Assembly (NCBI GenBank): GCA_001443385.1
Contig: LDXP01000019.1
Coordinates: 1 to 37,911, forward strand
Direction: 5' to 3'
DNA from: Candidatus Rokubacteria bacterium CSP1-6
GTDB lineage: Bacteria; Methylomirabilota; Methylomirabilia; Rokubacteriales; CSP1-6
Length of the DNA stretch: 37,911 bases
In this document: piece by piece, positions 31,341-37,911 of the stretch
Position numbering within the stretch: position 1 is the stretch's first letter
How the letters are laid out: every line of letters starts with the position of its first letter
Translations under genes and position numbers: made by a program
The notes under the pieces: model-generated
Told to the model about the DNA's origin: nothing
Database searches by the model: none
Seen by the model: only the letters and a program-made list of their open reading frames with translations

Positions 31341-31892
31341 ATGCCGTTCGCGTACTACGCTCGCCTCTCCAGGCGCCAGAGAGCCATCTACGACAAGAGC
31401 GCCGGCGTGACCGAGGTGCGCCTCCCAGGGGCCGAACCGCTGCGCCCCGTGGTCGCCGCGCTCGCCGAGGCGCTCGCCCGGGAGGAGCGGGCCGAGACCC
31501 AGCTGGCATGCCAGCGTCTCCTGGACGGACTCACGGGGGCGCTCGGCGTTGGCCCCGTGAGGGTGGAGGTGCTCGAAGCTCGCCCCCACGCCCACTGGGG
31601 AGAGCTCCACGGCCTCTACACGGAAGCGCGCGGCGCCAGGCCGCCCAAGATCACCCTCTGGATGCGCACGGCCCGCCAGCGGCGGGTGGTGGCCTTCCGG
31701 ACGTTCCTCCGGACGCTGCTGCACGAGCTCTGCCACCACCTGGATTACCAGCGTTTCAGGCTCCCGGACTCCTTTCACACGGAGGGGTTCTACAAGCGGG
31801 AGTCGAGCCTCTTCCACCAGTTGATCCCCGACACGGAGGACTCACATGGCAACGGGAGCCGAACAGATCGAGCGGCTGCGCCGGACAGCTGA
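31341..31892 (+). CDS. SprT-like zinc metallopeptidase-type protein
   Basis: A 183-aa protein with H128-E-L-C-H132 in LLHELCHHLDY, the zinc HExxH motif, and H146 in DSFHTEGFYKRES as a possible third ligand, an arrangement like SprT-type minigluzincins. The N-terminal 60 residues are Arg-rich and the first strand region is VRVEVLEARPHAHWGELHG. The ATG at 31341 follows the previous TAG directly. The last 15 codons overlap the DinB gene in another frame. Function is inferred only from the motif. Confidence 0.7.
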   Translation: MPFAYYARLSRRQRAIYDKSAGVTEVRLPGAEPLRPVVAALAEALAREERAETQLACQRLLDGLTGALGVGPVRVEVLEARPHAHWGELHGLYTEARGARPPKITLWMRTARQRRVVAFRTFLRTLLHELCHHLDYQRFRLPDSFHTEGFYKRESSLFHQLIPDTEDSHGNGSRTDRAAAPDS

Positions 31893-32313
31893 TGACCTCG
31901 CCGCCGCGCTCAAGGGGATGCCGGAGGCGATCGTGGCCAAGCGTCCAGCGGAGAAGGCCTGGGCCGCCAAGGAAGTCGTCTGCCATCTCCGGGACGTCGA
32001 GGAGCTCTGGCTCAACCGGTTTCAGACGATCCTGGCCAACGACGAGCCCAAGCTCCTCCCCATCGACCCTGACGCCTGGGCCCTTGACCGCCAGTACCTG
32101 AGGAACGACGCGGGCGAGGCGCTCTCCAGCTTCGGCCGCCGACGCCGGGAAACCCTCGACTTCCTGGCCGCGCTCAAACCCGAGCAATGGGAGCGCGCCG
32201 GCCTCCATCCGAGCCGGGGGCGGCTGACGCTGAAGGACTTCGTCGCCTTCATGGCGTGGCACGACGACAACCACCTGGACCAGCTGAAGCGCGCCCTCGA
32301 CGGCAAACCCTAG
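31846..32313 (+). CDS. DinB/YfiT-family metal-binding protein
   Basis: A 155-aa four-helix-bundle protein. The three-histidine metal triad is H47 (VVCHLRDVEE), H139 and H143 (AWHDDNHLDQL). Family members are thiol-dependent S-transferases or stress-induced proteins; the specific reaction is unknown. Its start lies 47 bp inside the upstream metallopeptidase gene, an unusually long overlap. Its TAG shares CTAG with the convergent K+ channel gene. Confidence 0.88.
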   Translation: MATGAEQIERLRRTADDLAAALKGMPEAIVAKRPAEKAWAAKEVVCHLRDVEELWLNRFQTILANDEPKLLPIDPDAWALDRQYLRNDAGEALSSFGRRRRETLDFLAALKPEQWERAGLHPSRGRLTLKDFVAFMAWHDDNHLDQLKRALDGKP

Positions 32314-33320
32314 CCGCCGCTTGACATTCGGCGCAACGTGCCCAGCTGGTTCCGGTCGGCGCAGCCGATGAGGACGTCACCCGCGCTCAGGCGGGCGTCG
32401 GGGTTCGGGTTGAAGAGATAGCGCCCCGATGCCGCTTCGCGGAGGCCGAAGATGATCACCCCCACCCGCTCGCGGATCTGGGTTTCGGCCAGGGTCTGCC
32501 CGACCCACGGGGATTCGGCGGGGATCTGGATTTCCTCCACCCGCACCACGCTGCCGGTCTCCCGCAGCATCGCGTCGAGGAACGAGACCACATGGGGCCG
32601 GAGCATCTCCGAGGCCATCCGGAGGCCGCCGATCAGGTTCTCGGAGACGACCACGTCGGCCCCCGCCCGGATGAACTTGGACCGGGACTGCTCGTCGGTG
32701 AGCCGCGAGATGATCCGGAGCGTCGGGTTCAGCTCCCGGGCGCAGAGGATCACGAAGAGGTTGTCCTTGTCCGAGGGAATCGTGGTGATCAGCCCCCGGG
32801 CCTCGCCGATCCGCGCCTGCTCGAGGACGGCGCTGTCCGTGGCGTCCCCCAGCATGTAGAGGATCGAGCCGAGGCGCTCGAGGGACGCTACCCGGGCGGC
32901 GTCCCGCTCGATGAGGACGAAGGGGGTCGCCGTCTTCGAGAGCTCCTCGACGATGTGCTTCCCCGTCTCCCCGCCTCCAACCAGAATCACGTGGTCCTTG
33001 AGGCCGGCGATCTTTCGCTCCATGCGTCGTTTCCTCAGTGCGTCGGTGAGCTCCCCTTCAACCAGGAACGCCGTGACCGTGCTGAGGCCGTAGCCCATGA
33101 TCCCCAGCCCGGCCACGATGAGCCCCATCGTGAAGATCCGCCCGTTGGCGGAGAGCGCATGGACCTCTGCGTACCCGACCGAGCCGATGGTGATCACGGT
33201 CATGTACATGGAGTCCAGGACCGGCCACCCCTCGAGAATCATGTACCCGAGCGTACCCGCGGCAACGACGCCCCCGAGGGCGAGCAGCACCCCCCAGATC
33301 CGCCGCTTGAGCGCTCCCAT
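32310..33320 (-). CDS. Potassium channel with TrkA-N (RCK) regulatory domain
   Basis: A 336-aa inner-membrane channel. Two membrane helices flank a pore loop and selectivity filter T44-I-G-S-V-G-Y-A-E52 (family usual TVGYGD), then a cytoplasmic RCK domain with the nucleotide motif ILVGGGETG at 112-120 and a TrkA-C-like end (PWVGQTLAETQIRERVGV, split in the family as PWVGQTL and RERVGV). ATG 33320 starts the first helix; the upstream open frame runs through the lipoprotein gene. It lies 14 bp after that gene. Confidence 0.88.
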   Translation of the reverse strand: MGALKRRIWGVLLALGGVVAAGTLGYMILEGWPVLDSMYMTVITIGSVGYAEVHALSANGRIFTMGLIVAGLGIMGYGLSTVTAFLVEGELTDALRKRRMERKIAGLKDHVILVGGGETGKHIVEELSKTATPFVLIERDAARVASLERLGSILYMLGDATDSAVLEQARIGEARGLITTIPSDKDNLFVILCARELNPTLRIISRLTDEQSRSKFIRAGADVVVSENLIGGLRMASEMLRPHVVSFLDAMLRETGSVVRVEEIQIPAESPWVGQTLAETQIRERVGVIIFGLREAASGRYLFNPNPDARLSAGDVLIGCADRNQLGTLRRMSSGG

Positions 33321-33334
33321 GGCGGGCCGGCGTG

Positions 33335-33592
33335 CTAATAGCCTCTCGTGCGGGACGGCGTGGGCGAAGGGGTCGGCGCGGGACGATCGGGATTCATGGG
33401 TACCCAGCCCCTGGCTTTCATGCATTCGTCGTCCAGTTTCTTGTTCCTCGTGCACGCATCCACGTCGCGGTTGAACTCCACGGTGGTGTACTCTACTCCC
33501 ATCTTCTGCCACCGGCGTTCATCACCCGTTCCGCACCCGAATGTGCTCCCGAGCAGCAAAAGGAGCAAGAAGAAAGCGCCGCGCGTTGGCAT
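33335..33592 (-). CDS. Small exported protein, possible lipoprotein
   Basis: An 85-aa protein with an N-terminal signal (FFLLLLLLGSTFGC) ending in Cys, resembling a lipobox although T-F-G-C is not ideal. The mature part has VEFNRDVDACTRNKKLDDECMKARGWV, read as NRDVDACTRNK then DECMKARGW, with two cysteines that could bond. The C-terminus is Pro/Ser/Thr-rich. Proteins of this kind are common in Gram-negative envelopes and have no known role. It is spaced 4 bp from the HAD hydrolase gene. Confidence 0.65.
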   Translation of the reverse strand: MPTRGAFFLLLLLLGSTFGCGTGDERRWQKMGVEYTTVEFNRDVDACTRNKKLDDECMKARGWVPMNPDRPAPTPSPTPSRTRGY

Positions 33593-33596
33593 TGCT

Positions 33597-34220
33597 TCAC
33601 TCCTCCTGACCGGTCACTCCGAGCTGAGCCAGCTGCTCTTTCAACCGATGCCCCTGGTCCACGCGGTAGAGCAGCGCCTGCATGCCGACCTCCTCGGCGG
33701 CCTGGATGTTCGGCTCGTAATCGTCCACGAAGAGACAGGCGTCGGGGGGGAGACCCAGCCGGTCGGCGGTGAGCCGGTAGATGGCGAGGTCGGGCTTCGC
33801 CAGGCCGACTTCGGCGGAGCAGATGATCGCGTCGAAGAGGTCGTGGATGCGGAGCTCCCGTTCGATGCGGCCGCGGAGGGAGATGTCAGCGTTGCTGAGG
33901 ATGGCGGTCCGGTAGGGGGGACGGAGGGCCCGAATGAGCGCGACGTTTTCGGACAGGAGGTGCTGCCGTTCGCGCCAGACCTCGTGGAGCCGCGGGAGTG
34001 GGCGGCCAGCCCGTTCCTCAAGCGCCCGGTGAGCCTCGTCCAGCCAGGCCCGGCGATCTCCACGGCCGCGCTCGACCGCGCGCCACGCCTCCGTCCGGTA
34101 GAGGGTCTGGAAGACGGCCCCACGCGGGAGGCCGTGCTCCTGCTCCAGCTCATGACAGGCGTCCCAGCGCATGTCCCAGATGACGCCTCCGAAGTCGAAG
34201 ATCAGCCCTTGGATGTCCAT
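33597..34220 (-). CDS. HAD-superfamily IA hydrolase
   Basis: A 207-aa HAD hydrolase with a helical C1 cap. Motif I is LIFDFGGVIWD (first Asp nucleophile), motif II is TAILSNAD, the lysine is in GLAKPDLAIY, and motif III is LFVDDYEPNIQAAEEVGM. The FGGVI form resembles the phosphatase domain of epoxide-hydrolase-type HADs and YihX. ATG 34220 begins the motif I strand; the longer open frame upstream is not conserved. Substrate is unknown. Confidence 0.88.
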   Translation of the reverse strand: MDIQGLIFDFGGVIWDMRWDACHELEQEHGLPRGAVFQTLYRTEAWRAVERGRGDRRAWLDEAHRALEERAGRPLPRLHEVWRERQHLLSENVALIRALRPPYRTAILSNADISLRGRIERELRIHDLFDAIICSAEVGLAKPDLAIYRLTADRLGLPPDACLFVDDYEPNIQAAEEVGMQALLYRVDQGHRLKEQLAQLGVTGQEE

Positions 34221-34249
34221 GCCGGCCGGCGGAAGTGTAGCACAATCAC

Positions 34250-34280
34250 TTGGCATTGCCGCCGCGGTTTTGGTTAGAAT
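34250..34280 (+). promoter_or_regulatory. Possible promoter of the PilZ gene
   Basis: TTGGCA (34250-34255) and TAGAAT (34275-34280) with a long 19-bp spacer. The ATG follows at 34293 with AGGAG at 34281-34285, so here a short leader with a ribosome site is present, unlike the leaderless candidates. Confidence 0.4.
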
Positions 34281-34292
34281 AGGAGCCATCCC

Positions 34293-34676
34293 ATGAAACG
34301 CCCTACCAAGCCCCGGGGGAGAAAGGCCCGCCCGAGGCGGATCCTCAAGAAGCCCGACACCCGCCGCTTCCCGCGCGCCGCGGTGGAATGGGACGTCACC
34401 CTGGAGACTCCCGGCCGCCGGGCGCAGAAGGCGAAACTCTCGGGACTCAACCCCTTCGGGGCAAAGCTGCACCCGAGGGCCAAAAACCCCGCGCCGCCGG
34501 AAGGGACCACCCTCCAGCTTCACTTTGCCCCGCCCGACGGGGAGCCCCCCATGCTCATCAAGGGACTCGTGTGGCGGATCGACCGCGACGGGCAGGCGAT
34601 CGTCTTCATCAATCTCAGCGGGAGCGATTTCATCCGCCTCAAGAAGCTGGTCAACCCCACTCCGACCCAGCCCTAG
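34293..34676 (+). CDS. PilZ-domain protein (c-di-GMP receptor type)
   Basis: A 127-aa protein with a Lys/Arg-rich N-terminus followed by a PilZ domain. RRFPR at residues 25-29 gives the RxxxR c-di-GMP switch motif, and the second motif appears as LSGLNPFGAKL, a variant of (D/N)xSxxG. The remaining beta-barrel strands (TLQLHFAPPDG, IKGLVWRIDRDG, IVFINLSG) complete the fold. The altered second motif makes c-di-GMP binding uncertain. The gene is monocistronic and convergent with a VOC gene. Confidence 0.78.
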   Translation: MKRPTKPRGRKARPRRILKKPDTRRFPRAAVEWDVTLETPGRRAQKAKLSGLNPFGAKLHPRAKNPAPPEGTTLQLHFAPPDGEPPMLIKGLVWRIDRDGQAIVFINLSGSDFIRLKKLVNPTPTQP

Positions 34677-34704
34677 CCCGTCAGCCCAGTCGGAGCCCCA
34701 TCCC

Positions 34705-34728
34705 GATCAGCGGGGCGCGATGCTGATC
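34705..34728. terminator. Inverted repeat between convergent PilZ and VOC genes
   Basis: GATCAGC (34705-34711) and GCTGATC (34722-34728) are perfect 7-bp arms around a 10-nt loop, lying between two convergent gene ends. No T-run follows on either strand, so intrinsic termination is only a possibility. Confidence 0.35.
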
Positions 34729-34752
34729 CAGGGCATGGCAGCCTCCTGAGTT

Positions 34753-35523
34753 TCAGGCGAAGGAGAATCGGGCGCCGAGGGTCTTGGCGTGGTCGAGCGG
34801 ACCCGGCTTCCCCGAGACCGTCAGCAGCGTGGCGGCGTACGGGGACGGGCCCCGGGCCTTGAGCCAGCCGGTCAGCGGGGATCCCGCGCCCCGCGGCGCC
34901 ACGAAATCGAGCACGTGGGGCCCGATCGTGAAGCGCGCGCCGGCCGCGGTGAGGTCGTCCCGGCTCACGTCGTGCCCGCCAGCGCCGAGTACGCCGGCGT
35001 ACCACTGGCGGACGGGCGCGACGTCGCTCACCGCCACCGTCACCGCGCCGATCCCTCTCACCTGGTTCCGGTGGGTCATCTGCCGTGGAACGCGCTCCTC
35101 CCGCGGCGTCTGGTCCTGGATCAGGAACGGCGCCACGCCACGCTGCGCATCGCGGGGGATCGAGAGCACCCAGCTGAGCTTGTAGCCGTCCGGCCGGACA
35201 CGCGACAGCGGCTTCGGGTCGTCGATAGCCACGCCAGCCTTACGGAATGCCGCGGTGTCGCGCCGCAGATCGTCGGTCTGCATGCAGAAGTCCACCAGGC
35301 CGCCGCCCTTTTGAAGCGGCGCCCACCAGCGGTGGCCGGGGCTCGGCTCGTAGAACGCGATCAGCTCGACGTACGACCCGTCCGCGAACGAGATGAGCGC
35401 GTTGTGGGTGCCGACCGGGTGCCGGCCGCCCGGCACCACGGTGAAGCCGAGCTCGGTGTAGTTCCGGATGGCCGTGTCGAGGTCCGGCACCGCGACGACG
35501 AGGTGGTCGATGCCCCGGAGCAT
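34753..35523 (-). CDS. VOC family protein, two-module (Glyoxalase_3-like)
   Basis: A 256-aa protein with two glyoxalase-like modules. The first has GIDHLVVAVPDLDTAIRNYTELGFTVVPGGRHP (split: GIDHLVVAVPDLDTAI, ELGFTVVPGG) and THNALISFADGSYVELIAFY with a possible Glu ligand; the second has GIGAVTVAVSDVAPVRQWY. The THNALI motif is typical of Glyoxalase_3-type proteins. The second module lacks the usual His in its first strand. Its ATG overlaps the LLM stop (TGATG), so both are co-translated. Reaction unknown. Confidence 0.82.
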   Translation of the reverse strand: MLRGIDHLVVAVPDLDTAIRNYTELGFTVVPGGRHPVGTHNALISFADGSYVELIAFYEPSPGHRWWAPLQKGGGLVDFCMQTDDLRRDTAAFRKAGVAIDDPKPLSRVRPDGYKLSWVLSIPRDAQRGVAPFLIQDQTPREERVPRQMTHRNQVRGIGAVTVAVSDVAPVRQWYAGVLGAGGHDVSRDDLTAAGARFTIGPHVLDFVAPRGAGSPLTGWLKARGPSPYAATLLTVSGKPGPLDHAKTLGARFSFA

Positions 35524-36527
35524 CAGCGGCCTCCGAAGGCCGGCGCGATCTCCGAGAGGAAGCGCTTGAGCTGCCCGCGCTGGTCCCAGGAGGTCAGCCG
35601 GAGCGCGATGTGCTGCATCCCGGCCTCGAAGTATCGGGCGAGCTCGGCGATGCACTGCTGCGGGCTGCCCGCCGCCGTCCAGCCCTCCACGAAGGCCGGG
35701 CTGAAGTTCGACGAGTAGTACCGGTCGAGAAACGCTTTGCTCTCCTCGAGCGCCGCCCGCCGGTCGACGTTGATGTTGAGGTTGTGGTAGAGCGCACTCC
35801 CGAGCCGCGCGGGATCCCGCCCCTCCTCCCGCGCCATGGCGGTGATGCGCGCCCACTGCCGGCGGAACTGGTCGGGGCTCACCTTGTTCGTCATCCAGCC
35901 GTCCGCGTAGCGGGCCACGCGGCGGAAGGCGCGCTCGACCACCGCCTCCGACGCGCTCGCGCCGCCCTTCCACGTCAGCCCGGTGGGATTGCTCGCGATC
36001 CAGATCGGGCACGGCTGCTGGACGGGGGCGGGCTCCAGCGTGACGTTCTCGAACCGGTAGAACCGTCCGTCGTGGGAGACCTTCTTCTCGTGAAAGAGGC
36101 GGCGCAGGATCACGATGCCTTCCTCGAGCCGCCCGACCCGCTCGGCGGACCGGATGCCCATGACCAGGTGCTCCTGGGCCTGAGCGGGGCTCTGCTCGTC
36201 GGGCCCGCCCAGACACACCGCCAGCCACGCGCGGCCGCCGGAGAGCACGTCGAGGCTCACCCACTGCTGGGCGAAGAGGACCGGATGGCGGTGCACGAAC
36301 GTCGCCAGGCATCCCACGCCGAGGCGGAGCCGCCGGGTCGCGCCCGCAAGAGCTCCCAGCAGGGTCACCGACTCCAGGCGTGGCTTGGCCAGCAAGCTGT
36401 CCCCGACCCAGACCGCGTCGAAGGCGCCGGACGCCTCCGCCTCCTGGGCCAGCTCGATCAGGTCCCCGGCCTTGACGATCCCGATGATCACACCGCGATT
36501 GGCCAGCGTGAGTCCGAAGGAAGCCAC
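35523..36527 (-). CDS. LLM-class flavin-dependent oxidoreductase
   Basis: A 334-aa luciferase-like TIM-barrel enzyme: FGLTLANRGVIIGIVKAGDL, DAVWVGDSLLAKPRLESVT, LFAQQWVSLDVLSGGRAWLAV and CPIWIASNPTG. The usual glycine-rich GVGxGW after SGGR is replaced by AVCLGGPDEQ, so the cofactor or active-site pocket differs from the other LLM genes here. The start is GTG 36527 after GGAGGG. It is coupled to the two-module VOC gene. Confidence 0.85.
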   Translation of the reverse strand: MASFGLTLANRGVIIGIVKAGDLIELAQEAEASGAFDAVWVGDSLLAKPRLESVTLLGALAGATRRLRLGVGCLATFVHRHPVLFAQQWVSLDVLSGGRAWLAVCLGGPDEQSPAQAQEHLVMGIRSAERVGRLEEGIVILRRLFHEKKVSHDGRFYRFENVTLEPAPVQQPCPIWIASNPTGLTWKGGASASEAVVERAFRRVARYADGWMTNKVSPDQFRRQWARITAMAREEGRDPARLGSALYHNLNINVDRRAALEESKAFLDRYYSSNFSPAFVEGWTAAGSPQQCIAELARYFEAGMQHIALRLTSWDQRGQLKRFLSEIAPAFGGR

Positions 36528-36551
36528 GGTGCCCTCCGCCTAGCCCTGCGC

Positions 36552-36581
36552 TTGACCCGCGCCGAACCCGCGCGCTATCAT
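36552..36581 (+). promoter_or_regulatory. Sigma70-like promoter of the gene at 36588
   Basis: TTGACC (36552-36557), an 18-bp spacer and TATCAT (36576-36581). Six nt separate the -10 from ATG 36588, placing the start of transcription on the start codon: a leaderless mRNA candidate. Confidence 0.6.
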
Positions 36582-36587
36582 GCCATC

Positions 36588-36980
36588 ATGGCGCTGCAGA
36601 TCCGCCTCTCGAAGGACGTCGAGGACCGGGCCCCGCGCGGGCCCATGACCGTCGACGAATTCCTCGCCCGCTTCCCCGAGGTGCCGCGCGACCTTCGCGA
36701 CGAGCCCCTCGTGGCCGAGTACGTGAGCGCGTTCGGGCATCTGCTGCGCCTGGCCCAGAAGCCGTCCCCCTGCGTGGGCGGCGGCGGCGACGCCCCGCAC
36801 CAGTTCTACCTGCGGCTCGTGAACGACCTCGCCGTCTACGGGATCGGCCTCGCCCGGCGCGACCGCACGCTCGCCCGCCTCCGGGCGACGCTCGATGAGT
36901 ACAAGAAGCAGCCCGCCACGTTCGCCTGCACGCTCGTGCCCCCGCGCGCCCCCGGCGCCCCGCGCCCCGGCTGCGCCTGA
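36588..36980 (+). CDS. Hypothetical protein
   Basis: A 130-aa soluble protein starting MALQIRLSKDVEDRAPRGPM. It has a mainly helical middle (VDEFLARFPEVPRDLRDEP, AFGHLLRLAQK, NDLAVYGIGLARRDRTLARL) and a Pro/Arg/Cys-rich tail ending RPGCA. Cysteines are few (one in PSPCVGGGGD, two in the tail). I recognise no family. ATG 36588 is chosen because a promoter leads directly to it; the frame is open far upstream only by chance, antisense to the LLM gene. Confidence 0.6.
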   Translation: MALQIRLSKDVEDRAPRGPMTVDEFLARFPEVPRDLRDEPLVAEYVSAFGHLLRLAQKPSPCVGGGGDAPHQFYLRLVNDLAVYGIGLARRDRTLARLRATLDEYKKQPATFACTLVPPRAPGAPRPGCA

Positions 36981-37063
36981 TCCCCCGCCCTCCGCGGTCA
37001 CGGGTGGAGTGTAGGCGGCGGGGCAAGGACTGTCAACACGCCCCAGCACGGCGGCTCGACCTG

Positions 37064-37072
37064 TGCTACATT
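37064..37072 (+). promoter_or_regulatory. Possible extended -10 upstream of mlaC-like gene
   Basis: TGC-TACATT (TGn plus a -10-like hexamer at 37067-37072) lies 86 nt before ATG 37159. No clear -35 is seen. A closely similar TGTGCTACA occurs on the minus strand at 34234-34242, upstream of the HAD gene. Confidence 0.3.
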
Positions 37073-37158
37073 AAGAGTGTCGTCCCGCCAGTCGTGCGCT
37101 GGCCGTTCGGGAGTCACGCCTGATTCCCGGCAGGAAAATCCAGAATGGAGGAAACCTG

Positions 37159-37758
37159 ATGATTCGTGTTGCGCATGTGGCGCTGGCCCTCGCCGGGCTG
37201 TTGATCCTCTCCGTCGCTCCGGCCTGGGCGGTCACGCCGACCGAACAGCTGAAGGGCTCCATTGACAAGATCATCCCGATTCTCGAAGACCCGACCCTGA
37301 AGGGCGACGCCAAGCTCAAGGAACGCCGCGCCGCCATCCGCCGGGTGGCCACCGACGTTTTCGATTTCACCGAGAGCGCCAGGCGCGCCCTCGGCCCCCA
37401 CTGGGAGCGCCGGACCGCCGAGGAGCGGCAGGAGTTCGCCCGGCTCCTCGGGGATCTGCTGGAGCGCGCGTTCGCCTCGAGGCTGGAGCAGTACGCCGGG
37501 GAGCGGATCCAGTACACCGGCGAGGCCGTGGACGGGGACCTCGCCACCGTCAAGACCCGCATCATCACCAAGAGCGGCGCGGAGCTGCCCGTGGACTACC
37601 AGGTCCTCCGGCGAGGGGATCGCTGGTTCGTGTACGACGTCTGGATCGAAGGCGTCAGCCTCATGAACAACTACCGCGTGCAGTTCAACAAGATCATCCA
37701 GACCTCTTCCTATGAGGACCTCGTCCGGAAACTGAAGGCCAAACAGCACAGCCTGTGA
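37159..37758 (+). CDS. mlaC: MlaC/Ttg2D-family periplasmic phospholipid-binding protein
   Basis: A 199-aa exported protein of the MlaC family, which shuttles phospholipids between the outer-membrane MlaA complex and the inner-membrane MlaFEDB transporter. Signal peptide residues 1-24 (ALALAGLLILSVAPAWA). Family signs are PTEQLKGSIDKIIPILEDP, FDFTESARRALGPHW, EFARLLGDLLERAFASRLEQYAGE (split: EFARLLGDLLERAF, SRLEQYAGE), and YDVWIEGVSLMNNYRVQF. GGAGG precedes the ATG. No mlaA, B, D, E or F is in the window. It overlaps the next gene as GTGA. Confidence 0.9.
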   Translation: MIRVAHVALALAGLLILSVAPAWAVTPTEQLKGSIDKIIPILEDPTLKGDAKLKERRAAIRRVATDVFDFTESARRALGPHWERRTAEERQEFARLLGDLLERAFASRLEQYAGERIQYTGEAVDGDLATVKTRIITKSGAELPVDYQVLRRGDRWFVYDVWIEGVSLMNNYRVQFNKIIQTSSYEDLVRKLKAKQHSL

Positions 37759-37911
37759 AGTTCGGGGTCTTCCTTCCCGTCTCCGGCCGCGCGGCCGGCC
37801 CCGTACTGATGGAGGCGGCGCGCGGGGCGGAGGCCCTCGGCTACGATTCGGTCTGGGCGGCGGACCGCATCATCATCCCCTGGGAGATCAAAACCGTCTA
37901 TCCGTACAGCG
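37755..37911 (+). CDS. LLM-class flavin-dependent oxidoreductase, N-terminal part
   Basis: The first 52 codons of another luciferase-like oxidoreductase run off the right edge: KFGVFLPVSGRAAGPVLMEA, then GAEALGYDSVWAADRIIIP. The N-terminal strand and SVWAADR motif are those of F420-type LLM enzymes. The start is GTG 37755, overlapping the mlaC stop as GTGA, which is a surprising pairing of lipid transport with an oxidoreductase. Length and C-terminus are not visible. Confidence 0.8.
   Translation, partial: MKFGVFLPVSGRAAGPVLMEAARGAEALGYDSVWAADRIIIPWEIKTVYPYS

Overview
The window is GC-rich bacterial chromosome, densely packed, with many 4-bp ATGA/GTGA gene overlaps. The gene mix is branched-chain and phosphonate-type ABC importers, three intact family III CoA-transferases, four luciferase-like flavin oxidoreductase genes, several VOC proteins, TrpX-type substrate-binding proteins and selenocysteine use. 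This fits an uncultured soil or sediment lineage such as Candidatus Rokubacteria (Methylomirabilota). That placement is my inference from gene content. There is no rRNA or other phylogenetic marker, and I see no tRNA, CRISPR array, prophage or insertion sequence.

The main discovery is three selenoproteins within 10 kb, all on the minus strand. Each would be truncated or split by ordinary gene calling. (1) A peroxiredoxin (11991-12461) has UGA at the peroxidatic cysteine position (codon 50). (2) A B12-binding radical SAM protein (17894-19354) has a UGA at codon 462 that creates a Cys-Sec-Ala-Glu-Pro tail. (3) A GrdB-family protein (21204-22046) has UGA at codon 155 in a Sec-Pro-Val-Cys motif. 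Each UGA is followed, 18 to 21 nt later, by a stem-loop with G at the first or second loop position, as expected of a bacterial SECIS. The radical SAM and GrdB hairpins are perfect 7- and 8-bp stems.

Layout: 1-4605 (+) holds the end of a livMGF importer, then an enamidase-like amidohydrolase, a PF06684 protein and a luciferase-like oxidoreductase, all tightly coupled, which suggests uptake and opening of a nitrogen heterocycle or cyclic amide. 4641-8021 holds a headless TetR-type protein and a minus-strand set of CoA-transferase, epoxide hydrolase-like, DUF4149 and VOC genes. 8188-11994 holds a TPR protein, endonuclease III, endonuclease IV, an SRPBCC protein and an EamA exporter. 11991-15638 (-) is a five-gene operon: a broken LLM gene, YbaK, SDR, UPF0282 metallo-hydrolase and Sec-peroxiredoxin. 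16071-20293 holds a small acidic protein, an ATP-grasp enzyme, NifU, the radical SAM selenoprotein, a Uma2 nuclease and a small unknown. 20377-25496 (-) holds two substrate-binding protein copies in a tandem arrangement with a CoA-transferase remnant between them, an intact CoA-transferase, the GrdB-like selenoprotein and a HAD phosphatase. 25602-29731 (-) is a phnDCEE phosphonate-type transporter interrupted by a toxin-antitoxin module. 29758-34676 holds a CoA-transferase operon, a K+ channel, a HAD hydrolase and a PilZ protein. 34753-37911 holds VOC and LLM genes, an unknown, MlaC and the start of another LLM gene.

Smaller-scale structure includes at least seven copies of a palindromic repeat (core ctctccc/gggagag inside ccctcacc/ggtgaggg), some of them inside the ends of genes. 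There are several sigma70-like promoters whose -10 box lies only 6 to 9 nt from the start codon, suggesting leaderless mRNAs. Three of the convergent gene pairs share a 4-bp CTAG double stop.
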